The translations under genes and the position numbers were made by a program. This document shows positions 1-7,557 of a stretch of DNA of 20,754 bases, piece after piece. The notes below the pieces were generated by a model. The model saw nothing but the letters and a program-made list of their open reading frames with translations, was not told where the DNA came from and did not search any database. The stretch lies in assembly GCA_002298605.1 (NCBI GenBank), contig DBKS01000020.1:1-20754 (forward strand), given 5' to 3'. The DNA is from Bifidobacterium sp. UBA744. Lineage in GTDB: Bacteria; Actinomycetota; Actinomycetes; Actinomycetales; Bifidobacteriaceae. How positions within the stretch are numbered: position 1 is the stretch's first letter; every line of letters starts with the position of its first letter.

Positions 1-645
1 CACCGGGAACCGGGAATCCTTCAAACCCGTGGGATTCCCATTGACATACGGATTGCCACCCGCCTTACGCACACGATTGAACTCGTCAAACGACATCGAC
101 CCATCAACCAAACCATGCTCCCGGTAACACTCAAACCGGTAAGGATCCAAATCAATGTCCTCCGGATTGTACAAAGCCTGGTAATAATACGAAACAACCA
201 GTTCATATCCATTCGCAGCTTCGCATTCGTTCTCAATGTCGGATATGCGACTGTCATCCACCGACATGGAAACATTATTGTAGATGTCGATGCCGCTGCC
301 CTTCGTGAACCAGTAGTCCCTGTTCGGCTGGAACCCGTACTTCGCATAGCATCCGACCACCTTGCTCTCCAGATCGTTCATCTCCCCGGCGGTGATCACC
401 CTGTCATCAAGGATTCTGCGCACTACATCAACACGAGCCCCTCCATATTGAAGGCTTCCCTCAATCTCCCGCATGTACCCGTCCGCGATCGGCACCGAAT
501 CCACATACTGCGCATACCCCGCACGAACCCGATCCCCCGGAGGCGGCGCAACGGCAGCATCACCAGGACCGGCACCGCAACCCGACAACACAAGCAACAA
601 GCCAACCAAGACCACCACACGGCGAACCACTCCCGTCCCAACCAC
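1..645 (-). CDS. Secreted lipoprotein of unknown function, C-terminus beyond the window
   Basis: An open frame runs from GTG at 645 to the window edge (215 codons, no stop). The start is chosen because GGAGGGAGG lies 5 bases upstream. The N-terminus has two Arg (8-9), a hydrophobic core (10-20) and a lipobox LSGC with the lipidated Cys at 23, so the mature protein should be anchored outside the membrane. A Pro/Gly linker follows (26-38). Residues 78-105 contain a segment with an acidic-hydrophobic helix ending in Cys99 and a Gly-aromatic (ITAGEMNDLESKVVGCYAKY), and two later Cys (141, 173) sit in similar helix-Cys-Gly contexts. This repeated pattern is typical of uncharacterised actinobacterial lipoproteins. 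It is followed by a Tyr-rich stretch at 153-159. Function is unknown; the signal peptide and lipobox are seen directly. Confidence 0.85.
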   Translation of the reverse strand, partial: MVGTGVVRRVVVLVGLLLVLSGCGAGPGDAAVAPPPGDRVRAGYAQYVDSVPIADGYMREIEGSLQYGGARVDVVRRILDDRVITAGEMNDLESKVVGCYAKYGFQPNRDYWFTKGSGIDIYNNVSMSVDDSRISDIENECEAANGYELVVSYYYQALYNPEDIDLDPYRFECYREHGLVDGSMSFDEFNRVRKAGGNPYVNGNPTGLKDSRFPV

Positions 646-921
646 CGCAGCCTCCCTCCGCCCGCAACATCGCGGGCCAATCAGGGCGGCATCACCAGCG
701 ACGCCACCTGGCATCAAGCCTAAAACCAGCAACCACGGCCCTGCAACCAGCCAACTTCCGCCTCCGTGAAGAAACACTTGTTTGAGGCCCCGTATACAAA
801 TCCGCTGCATGAATCATGAGGTGGATCCATGCAGCGGATAGGAAGTATGTGCTGCGCAAATCGCCAGCGTCATACGAACGCTTGCGAACAGCCAGCGTAA
901 TCGTCAACGCAATAGCAATAG
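646..921. other. Intergenic region between gltA and the lipoprotein gene
   Basis: 276 bases without a convincing gene. It holds the inverted repeat at 800-839 and must contain the promoter of the lipoprotein gene. I could not identify a clear -35/-10 pair. Short frames here are continuations of gltA shadows. Confidence 0.6.
800..839 (-). terminator. Perfect 12-bp inverted repeat after gltA, probable weak terminator
   Basis: Arms ATCCGCTGCATG (800-811) and CATGCAGCGGAT (828-839) match perfectly around a 16-base loop. In the gltA direction the stem is followed by TTTGT, a short U-tract. It lies about 80 bases after the gltA stop. It could be a terminator or a protein site; terminator is the simpler reading. 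Confidence 0.5.
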
Positions 922-2214
922 TCAGCGCTGGTCGATGGGGACATAGTCTCGCTCGGTAGCGCCGGTGTACACCTGACGCGGACGGCCGATCTTGGTGTTG
1001 GGGTCGGCCAGCATCTCGCGATACTGCGCAATCCAACCGGGTATGCGACCAAGCGCGAACAGGGTGGTGAACATGGCCGGGTCGAAGCCGATCGCTCGGT
1101 AAATCAGCCCAGTGTAGAAATCCACGTTCGGATACAGGTTGCGCGAGATGAAATAGTCATCGTTCAGCGCGATGGATTCAAGTTCCTTCGCCACGTCGAA
1201 CAGAGCGCGTTCGTCGCCGGGCAGCTTGGAGGTGTCCTCACGTTCCATGATCTGGTCCATGTACTGGCGGGCGATGGCGGCACGCGGGTCGTACGACTTG
1301 TACACACGGTGGCCAAGGCCGGAAATGCGGGTGCCGTTGGCCTTGGCGTCCTCGACGAACTCGCGAACCGTCTTGCCCGAGTCACGAATCGCCTTGAGCT
1401 GACGCAGCACGGCCTCATTCGCCCCGCCATGTAACGGGCCGGACAGCGCGTTGATGCCCGCGGCCACGGCTGAGTACAGATTGGCATGGGCGGATCCGGC
1501 GATGCGCACCACCGACGTCGAGCAATTCTGCTCGTGGTCCGCGTGAATGATCAGCAGACGCCCGAGCGCATGCACGTACAGCGGGTCGGATTCGAACGGC
1601 TCGTAGGGCACGGCGAAGCACATGCGCAGAAAATCATCCACATAGCCGCGGGCGTAATCCGGGTACAGCATCGGCTCATCGCGACGACGGCGGAAGATGT
1701 AGCTGACGATGGTGCGCACCTTCGCCATGATGATGGTGGCGGCCTCGTCGAGCTGGTCGGAGTCGTTGATATCGGTGGTATCCGGGTAGAAAGTGGCCAG
1801 CGCGTTGACGGCGGAGGCGAGCACGCTCATCGGGTGCGCGGTGCGCGGGAAGGACCCCATGAAGGTGCGGAAGTCCTCGCCGACCATGGTGCGATGGTTG
1901 ATGTCCTTGACGAACTGGTCGAATTCCGATTTCGTAGGCAGCTCGCCGTAGCGCAGCAGCCAGGCCACTTCAAGGAAATCGGACTGCTCGCACAGTTGCT
2001 CGATCGGATAGCCGCGATAGCGCAGAATGGAGTTCTTGCCGTCGATATAGGTGATTTTCGACTCGCACTGCGCGGTGGTGAGGAAACCGGGATCCAAGGT
2101 CACCCAGCCGTCGTTGCGCAGTTTGGACACGACAATGCCGTCCGGCCCCTCGGTGGCTTTTACCAGCGGAAGATCGAATTTGCTGTCGTAGATGTCCAGC
2201 TTCGCAGTCGCCAT
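922..2214 (-). CDS. gltA: Citrate synthase
   Basis: 430 aa, matching the type I (hexameric-type) bacterial citrate synthases of about 430 residues. The enzyme condenses acetyl-CoA and oxaloacetate to citrate in the cytoplasm. The expected catalytic residues are present: His262 in SGPLHGGANEA, His302 in GHRVYKSYDPRA, and Asp365 in YPNVDFY, plus the conserved HADHEQN at 224-230. ATG at 2214 is chosen over an in-frame ATG 66 codons upstream: it begins the conserved MATAKLDIYD-type N-terminus and has AAAGGG just upstream, whereas the extension runs through the intergenic hairpin. In bifidobacteria, which have an incomplete TCA cycle, the enzyme is thought to feed 2-oxoglutarate/glutamate synthesis (family knowledge, not seen here). 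It is transcribed alone or after map, with a hairpin between them. Confidence 0.97.
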   Translation of the reverse strand: MATAKLDIYDSKFDLPLVKATEGPDGIVVSKLRNDGWVTLDPGFLTTAQCESKITYIDGKNSILRYRGYPIEQLCEQSDFLEVAWLLRYGELPTKSEFDQFVKDINHRTMVGEDFRTFMGSFPRTAHPMSVLASAVNALATFYPDTTDINDSDQLDEAATIIMAKVRTIVSYIFRRRRDEPMLYPDYARGYVDDFLRMCFAVPYEPFESDPLYVHALGRLLIIHADHEQNCSTSVVRIAGSAHANLYSAVAAGINALSGPLHGGANEAVLRQLKAIRDSGKTVREFVEDAKANGTRISGLGHRVYKSYDPRAAIARQYMDQIMEREDTSKLPGDERALFDVAKELESIALNDDYFISRNLYPNVDFYTGLIYRAIGFDPAMFTTLFALGRIPGWIAQYREMLADPNTKIGRPRQVYTGATERDYVPIDQR

Positions 2215-2247
2215 GGGGAGCCCTTTCACTTGCGCGGATGAAGCCCA

Positions 2248-2253
2248 ACTATA
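2248..2253 (-). promoter_or_regulatory. Candidate -10 element of gltA
   Basis: TATAGT on the minus strand, 33 bases before the gltA start. It predicts a leader of roughly 27 bases that includes the AAAGGG ribosome site. No good -35 hexamer is visible at 16-18 bp spacing, so this is tentative. Confidence 0.35.
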
Positions 2254-2335
2254 CCGCCCGACATGTCGCGGCCGTATTTCGATCTTGCATGATGGGCCGG
2301 TGAGTCCAATGGGGGGTTGCCCCACGGCAACGCAA

Positions 2336-2367
2336 GAAGCCCCGCGGTCCGCGGATCGTGGGGCTTC
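2336..2367 (-). terminator. Hairpin between map and gltA
   Basis: Arms GAAGCCCC (2336-2343) and GGGGCTTC (2360-2367). The pairing continues inward with two G-T positions to a CGCG tetraloop (2350-2353). In the map direction the stem is followed by TTGCGTT. It lies about 50 bases after the map stop. A smaller hairpin, GTTGCC/GGCAAC, sits just beyond it at 2316-2331. Confidence 0.6.
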
Positions 2368-2415
2368 GCAGTCGCATTGCCGTACGCCATCCGGCGCGGC
2401 ATTGCGATACATATG

Positions 2416-3192
2416 CTAGTCGCGGGTGGTGAGGATCACAGGGCCATTGTCGGTGATGGCGATGGTGTGCTCGGAATGCGCGCCACGCGAGCCGTCGGAG
2501 GAACGCAGCGTCCAGCCGTCCTTCGGATCCTGGTAGATCTCGTCGGTGGTCTTGAGGAACCACGGCTCGATGGCGATCACCAGGCCGGGACGCAGCTTGT
2601 AGCCGTGATGCGCACGACCGTCGTTGGGCACATGCGGATCGCCGTGCATGATGTGGCCCACACCATGCCCACCGAATTCAAGATTGACCGGGTAGCCGTA
2701 TTCGCGGGCGATATCGCCGACGGTGGACGACACATCACCAAGGCGGTTGCCGGGCTGCGCCGCCTCGATACCGGCGGCAAGCGCCTCTTCGGTACACTTG
2801 ATCAGGCGGAGGTCCTCGGGATCCTTGTCCTTGCCGACCACGAAGCTGATGGCGGAGTCGCCAACCCAGCCGTCCACGTTGATGGCGAGATCAAGGCTGA
2901 TGAGGTCGCCGTCCTTGAGGTTGTAGTCGTAGGGAACGCCGTGCAGCACGGCGTCGTTCACGGACGTGCAGATGTAGTGGGCGAACGGGCCGGTGCCGAA
3001 ATCGGGCGCGTAATCCACATAGCAGGATTCGGCGCCTTTGCGATCGACGATCCTCTTGTGGACGAATTCGTCGATTTCCAGCAGGTTGGTGCCGACTTTG
3101 GTCATGTCCTTCAGCTCGCGCAGGATGTGGCCGACGAAACGGCCGGCGGGCTTCATGGCTTCGATTTCCTGAGGTGTTTTCAGTTCAATCAT
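2416..3192 (-). CDS. map: Type I methionine aminopeptidase
   Basis: 258 aa from the conserved start MIELKTPQEIEAM. It removes the initiator Met from nascent proteins, needing two divalent metals. All five metal ligands of the pita-bread fold are seen: Asp101, Asp112, His176 (GGHGVGH), Glu209 (AIEPWF) and Glu241 (SEHTIAIT). The substrate-side His84 (VLHGVP) and His183 are also present. A longer start at 3213 (MFGRKKP) exists but has no ribosome site; the chosen ATG at 3192 has AGAAAG just upstream. The gene is alone in its direction between the DUF308 protein and gltA, with a hairpin after its stop. Confidence 0.96.
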   Translation of the reverse strand: MIELKTPQEIEAMKPAGRFVGHILRELKDMTKVGTNLLEIDEFVHKRIVDRKGAESCYVDYAPDFGTGPFAHYICTSVNDAVLHGVPYDYNLKDGDLISLDLAINVDGWVGDSAISFVVGKDKDPEDLRLIKCTEEALAAGIEAAQPGNRLGDVSSTVGDIAREYGYPVNLEFGGHGVGHIMHGDPHVPNDGRAHHGYKLRPGLVIAIEPWFLKTTDEIYQDPKDGWTLRSSDGSRGAHSEHTIAITDNGPVILTTRD

Positions 3193-3278
3193 GGGTTTCT
3201 TTCTACCGAACATCGTATGGCAACCAGCCTAGCGCGTCCGCTCAACATACGGATGACACCCGCCGACCGCGTGTCCGG

Positions 3279-4613
3279 TCAGCGCCCGCCGCCGGATTTC
3301 CTGCCGAATTTGAAGGCGCGCACAATCGCCACCGCGCCCATGATGATCAGGGCGCATCCGCCGAAGATCACTAGGAACACGGCGGACTGCATCGGGGAGA
3401 CCAGCATGACGAAGCCCGCGATGATTGAGATGATGCCGTACACCACCGCCCAGCCGGAGGACGGCACGCGCCAGGACTCCGCCAACCCCATGAAGCCTTC
3501 CATAATCCAGCCGAGCCCGACCATGCAGGTAGTGAGCATCAGCAGGGCCGACGCGGACATCGCCGTGTTCTTCAGCACGACCACGCCGCCGATGGCCAGC
3601 AGCACGCCAATCAGCACGTCGAGTACGCGCCAGCCGGCCGGCAGGCCCTGCGCGACGATCGCGGTGATGGCGCGCACCACTCCGGAAACGATGAAATAGA
3701 TGGCGAGCGCAACAGCCGCCACAACCAGCGTGGGGCCGGGCCAGACCAGCAGGGCCAGTCCGATGATCACCGCGGTCACGCCCACCACAGCGTAGATGGC
3801 GCGGATCCAGTTCTTGGTCTTTTGCGGCAACAGCTCTTCGACCAGCTTGAAGGGATCGAAATCGGGGCGCGAGAATTCGGCGTACCAGTCGCCGCGCCGA
3901 TCCTGCCGTTCCTGTTCACGGGGCTGCGTGGAGTATTGGGATCGCGCGTTGCGCTGCTGCCCATTCCGCCCGGGCTGACCCTGACCGTATCCATGAGGCT
4001 GGCCCTGACCATAGGGCTGACCATACGGGTTCTGCGTGTACTGCTGGCCCTGGTACGGCTGATTGGCGTTCGGCTGGCCGTAACCTTGGCCGCAAGGCCC
4101 CTGACCTTGGCCGCAGTAGGGCTGGCCGTATCCATAGCCATAGCCATATGGCTGACCTTGCCCATAGGGCTGGCCCTGACCATAGGGCTGGGCCCCCGGC
4201 TGACCATATGCCCGACCATACGGCGCCTGCCCGTAGCCGGGCTGACCGTACGGGTTCTGGGGATTCTGGGGATTCTGCCCGTACGGCTGCCCCGGTTGCC
4301 CGGCACTGCCATTCGGCATCCCCTCTCCCCGCTGCCCCGCCGGAGGCTGGTTGACGTAGTTGGCGCCGAACCCATTGGGATTCTCGACGTATTCGGGCTG
4401 CGACTGCGGCTGAGACGAGGCACCGCCCTGGGATCGCCCGCTCTGTTGTCTGGCTTGCGATTCCCGTGCGAGCTGATCGGTCTGCTTCGACTGATCGGGC
4501 TGTGCAGGCTGCGGGGACTGCGAGGACTGATCGTCCTGCTCGGGCGATTCATCCTGCGAACACTGACTGTTCTGCGGCTTTTCGCCATTGTGCCGACCGC
4601 TGAATTCAGACAT
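3279..4613 (-). CDS. DUF308/HdeD-like membrane protein with long Gln/Gly/Pro/Tyr repeat tail
   Basis: 444 aa in two parts. Residues 1-250 are low complexity: first Ser/Gln/Asp-rich (1-75), then dominated by PYGQ, GQP and YGY repeats (about 105-215), then a charged linker. Residues 270-432 hold six predicted membrane helices (about 271-291, 295-318, 328-347, 352-373, 387-406, 410-432), arranged as paired repeats, as in the HdeD/DUF308 family. The C-terminus is basic. HdeD in enterobacteria is linked to acid resistance; that role is not shown for this long form. The start at 4613 has GGAAGG upstream. The gene is divergent from pepO. The tail is likely disordered and cytoplasmic (inference). Two Cys (167, 174) sit in the repeat tail. 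Confidence 0.85.
   Translation of the reverse strand: MSEFSGRHNGEKPQNSQCSQDESPEQDDQSSQSPQPAQPDQSKQTDQLARESQARQQSGRSQGGASSQPQSQPEYVENPNGFGANYVNQPPAGQRGEGMPNGSAGQPGQPYGQNPQNPQNPYGQPGYGQAPYGRAYGQPGAQPYGQGQPYGQGQPYGYGYGYGQPYCGQGQGPCGQGYGQPNANQPYQGQQYTQNPYGQPYGQGQPHGYGQGQPGRNGQQRNARSQYSTQPREQERQDRRGDWYAEFSRPDFDPFKLVEELLPQKTKNWIRAIYAVVGVTAVIIGLALLVWPGPTLVVAAVALAIYFIVSGVVRAITAIVAQGLPAGWRVLDVLIGVLLAIGGVVVLKNTAMSASALLMLTTCMVGLGWIMEGFMGLAESWRVPSSGWAVVYGIISIIAGFVMLVSPMQSAVFLVIFGGCALIIMGAVAIVRAFKFGRKSGGGR
3980..4300. repeat. In-frame degenerate tandem repeat encoding PYGQ/GQP units
   Basis: The + strand shows many copies of ccatagggctggcc / ctgaccatagggctg-type units of 9 to 18 bases. They encode the PYGQ-rich tail of the DUF308 protein. 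Copies differ at synonymous and small coding changes, so unit number could vary between strains by slippage. Confidence 0.8.
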
Positions 4614-4782
4614 ATCCGCTTCCTTCCATACTGGGCGTTTTCTCCATTCGCCGTTCTATTGGGGCACGCTAAGAAGCGTTCATGAATGTTTACTGAAAAA
4701 CATGACATTGAACAACACGATGTTGATTTAATGACCATAGTATCTGATTGCCGTGTCGCCAAACGCCATTAGGCTGGGCACC
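4614..4782. promoter_or_regulatory. Divergent promoter region between the DUF308 gene and pepO
   Basis: An AT-rich spacer in an otherwise GC-rich window, as expected for two divergent promoters. It carries small dyads: CAACA-CGA-TGTTG at 4713-4725 and ATGTTT/AAACAT at 4686-4703. I could not assign -35/-10 pairs with confidence. Confidence 0.5.
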
Positions 4783-6858
4783 ATGACTAACGCATTGACT
4801 TCCGGCCTTGACCCGGCCTCCTTCTCTTCCACCACCAAGCCAACCGACGATCTGTTTCGCTACGTGAACGGCCCATGGATCGACACATACCGGCTGCCCG
4901 ACGACCGTTCGCGCTACGGATCCTTCGACAAGCTCGCCGAGGACGCCGAAGCCCAGGTGAGAGACATTCTCGAAGATCCTTCCAGCCCGGCGGTCAAATC
5001 CACCGCGCTGTACGCCAGCTTCCTCAACACCAAAGCCATCGAAGAGGCCGGCATCACGCCCATCGCCGAAGACCTGAAGGCCATCGACACCGCAAGCGGC
5101 AAACCCGAGCTCACCCACGTGCTGGGTGCGCTCAACCCCGAAGGCGGCCCCGATCTCATCGGCATCGCCGTCTACCCCGACCCCGGCGATCCGGATCACA
5201 ATGTGGCGCATATAGGCCAGGACGGACTCGCCCTGCCTGACGAAGCCTATTACCGCGACGACCGCTACGCACCGGTACGCGAACAGTACGTGATGATGGT
5301 GGCCCGTCTGCTCCAGCTCGCCGGCTACGCCGCCACTGACGACGAAGCCAGTGACCAGGCCTCGCGCTTCCTCGCAACGGAAACCTCCATCGCCGCGCAG
5401 CATTGGGATAATGTTTCGACCCGCGACGAGGACAAAACCTACAACCCCACCGACTTCGCCGAACTGTCCAAGAGCCTCGGACACTTCGACATCGCCGCCT
5501 GGGCCGAGGCCTGGCAGGCCGCCTACGATGCACTGCCCGCCGCCGAGCATCAGAAGGTCGACATGCAGGCGGTGCTCGCCCACACCATCGTCCACGAACC
5601 CAGCTTCCTGACCGGCGTGGACGCCTTCTGGGACGCCGCCGATCTCGAGGATCTGAAGCTCTGGGCCCGTGTGCACACGCTCATCGGCTGGGCCGGTTAC
5701 CTCAGCGGCGACTTCGATCAGGCACGCTTCGACTTCTACGGCAAGGCGCTCTCCGGCACCACCAAGATGCGCGACCGCTGGAAACGTGGCGTGTCACTGG
5801 TGAACGGCGTATGCGGAGAGGACGTCGGCCGCGAATACGTACGCCGCCACTTCCCGGAATCCAGCAAACGCCGCATGGAGCAACTGGTCGACAACCTCAT
5901 CAAGGCGTATCACGTCTCGATTGAGCATTCCGACTGGCTTGGCGAAGACACCAAGGCAAAAGCCCTTGACAAACTCGCCAAATTCTCGCCGAAAATCGGC
6001 TACACCAACCATTGGCGCGACTATTCCGCGCTCGAAGTATCCGCCGAAGCCGGTCTCGTCGAGAACATGAGAGCCGCCCATGCCTATGAGTCCGGCTACC
6101 AGCTCGCCAAGGTCGGACAGCAAGTCGACAAAGACGAATGGCTGATGAACCCCCAGACCGTCAACGCCTACTATGAGCCCACCATGAACGTCATCGTCTT
6201 CCCGGCGGCGATCCTGCAGCCCCCGTTCTTCGATCCGCAGGCTGAGGACGCAGCGAACTACGGCGGCATCGGTGCGGTGATCGGCCACGAAATCGGCCAC
6301 GGATTCGACGACCAGGGCAGCAAGTACGACGGCGACGGCAAGTTGCACGATTGGTGGACCGCCGAGGACCGCGCCAACTTCGAGCAGCGCACCCACGCCC
6401 TGATCGAGCAGTACAACGCGTTCGTTCCCAAGCAGCTCGAAGCCAAATACGCCGACGACCCCAGCAAAGCCCCGCATGTGAACGGCGCCCTGACCATCGG
6501 CGAGAACATCGGCGATCTGGGCGGCGTGAACATCGCGCTCAAGGCCTACGCCTTCGCCCTTGACCCGGCAAGCGCCGAAACCGGCAGCCCGCAGGCCATC
6601 GAAACAGCCCTCGCCAAGGCCCCGGAGATGGACGGTTTCACCGGCCTGCAGCGCTTCTTCCTGAGCTATGCGTCGATTTGGCGCACCAAGAACCGCGACG
6701 AACTCGCCGAGCAATACCTTCAGATCGATCCGCATTCCCCCGCCGAATGCCGCACCAACGGCATCGTGCGCAATGTCGACTTGTTCGAAACGGCATTCGC
6801 GGTCAAGCCGGGTGATGGCATGTGGCTCGACCCGGCCGATCGCGTGCGCATTTGGTAA
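4783..6858 (+). CDS. pepO: M13-family zinc endopeptidase (neprilysin/PepO type)
   Basis: 691 aa, a full-length bacterial M13 peptidase that cleaves oligopeptides. The zinc site HEIGH is at 502-506, with the third ligand Glu574 and partner Asp578 in ENIGDLGG. The substrate-binding NAYY is at 461-464. The C-terminus ends in RVRIW, like the conserved xVW end of the family. The N-terminal M13 domain (about 20-400) begins with DDLFRYVNGPW. No signal peptide or membrane helix is seen, so it is probably cytoplasmic, as in lactic acid bacteria. ATG at 4783 is preferred to one 10 codons upstream because the family N-terminus begins here; the ribosome site (TAGG) is weak either way. It is convergent with the ssb-like gene. 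Confidence 0.95.
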   Translation: MTNALTSGLDPASFSSTTKPTDDLFRYVNGPWIDTYRLPDDRSRYGSFDKLAEDAEAQVRDILEDPSSPAVKSTALYASFLNTKAIEEAGITPIAEDLKAIDTASGKPELTHVLGALNPEGGPDLIGIAVYPDPGDPDHNVAHIGQDGLALPDEAYYRDDRYAPVREQYVMMVARLLQLAGYAATDDEASDQASRFLATETSIAAQHWDNVSTRDEDKTYNPTDFAELSKSLGHFDIAAWAEAWQAAYDALPAAEHQKVDMQAVLAHTIVHEPSFLTGVDAFWDAADLEDLKLWARVHTLIGWAGYLSGDFDQARFDFYGKALSGTTKMRDRWKRGVSLVNGVCGEDVGREYVRRHFPESSKRRMEQLVDNLIKAYHVSIEHSDWLGEDTKAKALDKLAKFSPKIGYTNHWRDYSALEVSAEAGLVENMRAAHAYESGYQLAKVGQQVDKDEWLMNPQTVNAYYEPTMNVIVFPAAILQPPFFDPQAEDAANYGGIGAVIGHEIGHGFDDQGSKYDGDGKLHDWWTAEDRANFEQRTHALIEQYNAFVPKQLEAKYADDPSKAPHVNGALTIGENIGDLGGVNIALKAYAFALDPASAETGSPQAIETALAKAPEMDGFTGLQRFFLSYASIWRTKNRDELAEQYLQIDPHSPAECRTNGIVRNVDLFETAFAVKPGDGMWLDPADRVRIW

Positions 6859-6947
6859 AGCCGGGTGCGACGCACCAGTTCCGTTAGCCCAAGCTCTTCG
6901 TCTCGATAGCGAAGATCGGAAACCAGGCTAGAACTCCGGATTGTCAT
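6720..6947 (-). CDS. Possible 75-aa ORF translationally coupled to the ssb-like gene
   Basis: Starts at ATG 6947, inside the last 20 bases of the ssb-like gene, and runs antisense into the 3' end of pepO. The start has AAGGAGGT 4 bases upstream, the best Shine-Dalgarno in the window, but that site is locked in a hairpin (6948-6973). The first 32 residues (MTIRSSSLVSDLRYRDEELG...) lie mostly outside pepO and look like a charged helix. The rest overlaps pepO antisense and could be shadow. G/C at third positions is only about half in the first 32 codons, lower than in neighbouring genes, which argues against long selection as coding. I recognise no family. Confidence 0.3.
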   Translation of the reverse strand: MTIRSSSLVSDLRYRDEELGLTELVRRTRLYQMRTRSAGSSHMPSPGLTANAVSNKSTLRTMPLVRHSAGECGSI

Positions 6948-7422
6948 GGGGACCTCCTTCCTGAGAGGTCCCCTCATTGTCATAGGGGTCCCGACAGGCG
7001 GTTTCGGATCCCTGCGCCGCCTCGGCGGAACCAGCGTTCGGCGCAGGCCGCTCCCTGCGCGGCGAATTCCGCACGAACACGGACCGGCCCATGGCGAGAT
7101 CATGCCCCACGTCGGTCGCTGTGATCACCATGGAGCTTTGCTCGTCGCCGTTACCATTCTGCCAGGTTTCCGTGCCGAGCTGCCCTGTGACGATCACGGG
7201 ATCACCTTTATGCAACGACGCCATGATGTTCGCCGCGAGCGCGCGGAACGCCTTCACCCTCAGCCATGTGGTGGGGCGGCTCACCCATTGCCCGGATTGC
7301 CGATTGAAATATCCATCCGTCACTCCCAAGCTGAATGAGCAGATGGGCGTATTGCCATTGCCCACGCTACGGGGCTCCGATCCAAGATTTCCATTGACGG
7401 TTATGATGCCCTGCTGCGCCAT
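6928..7422 (-). CDS. Single-stranded DNA-binding protein paralogue (SSB-like, short form)
   Basis: 164 aa. Residues 1-115 form an SSB-type OB fold: MAQQGIITVNGNLGSEP, FSLGVTD, SGQWVSRPTTWLRVKAF, KGDPVIVTGQLGTETW, then MVITATDVGHDLAMG. The tail (about 125-164) is short and Gly/Glu-rich and ends HDNPEF, an acidic tip with terminal Phe like the protein-docking tip of SSB but not the usual DDDIPF. Start chosen at 7422 because AAAGGA lies 7 bases upstream; an upstream in-frame start adds ten residues without support. The main ssb of bifidobacteria normally sits with rpsF/rpsR/rplI, so this is probably a second copy (inference), perhaps for uptake, repair or mobile-DNA handling. The tail contains a duplicated DNA segment (CCC-T/C-ATGACAAT). 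Confidence 0.88.
   Translation of the reverse strand: MAQQGIITVNGNLGSEPRSVGNGNTPICSFSLGVTDGYFNRQSGQWVSRPTTWLRVKAFRALAANIMASLHKGDPVIVTGQLGTETWQNGNGDEQSSMVITATDVGHDLAMGRSVFVRNSPRRERPAPNAGSAEAAQGSETACRDPYDNEGTSQEGGPHDNPEF
6948..6973 (-). promoter_or_regulatory. Hairpin sequestering a strong ribosome-binding site at the ssb-like 3' end
   Basis: Perfect 9-bp stem GGGGACCTC (6948-6956) / GAGGTCCCC (6965-6973) with an 8-base loop. In the minus-strand mRNA the 3' arm contains the GGAGGU of a Shine-Dalgarno and abuts the AUG at 6947. The stem lies inside the ssb-like reading frame, so a ribosome finishing that gene would open it. This is the classic geometry for translational coupling, though coupling itself is inferred. 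Confidence 0.55.
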
Positions 7423-7557
7423 GTCGGTCCTTTCTCTACACCGAGATGTCAAAAGTGGACCGCATCGGGCCGTGGCACCTCCGCAGGAACGCCGGAAGAA
7501 GAGATGGAGGTTGTGCGAGTGAGAGGACTTCCTCCGCCGTTATCCGGCGCCACGACC

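Noticed and set aside
2215..2412. 66-residue N-terminal extension of citrate synthase
   Set aside because: It passes through the intergenic hairpin and candidate promoter; the family start with a ribosome site is at 2214.
3980..4300. Regular short repeats that could suggest a CRISPR array
   Set aside because: Units are 9-18 bases, degenerate, without unique spacers, and lie in frame inside a protein.
3822..4685. 287-codon Leu-rich + strand frame that looks membrane-like
   Set aside because: Created by the repeats encoding PYGQ on the minus strand; hydrophobicity is an artefact of the reverse reading.
4690..5676. 328-codon minus-strand frame over the start of pepO
   Set aside because: Antisense shadow; pepO here encodes the conserved M13 N-terminal domain.
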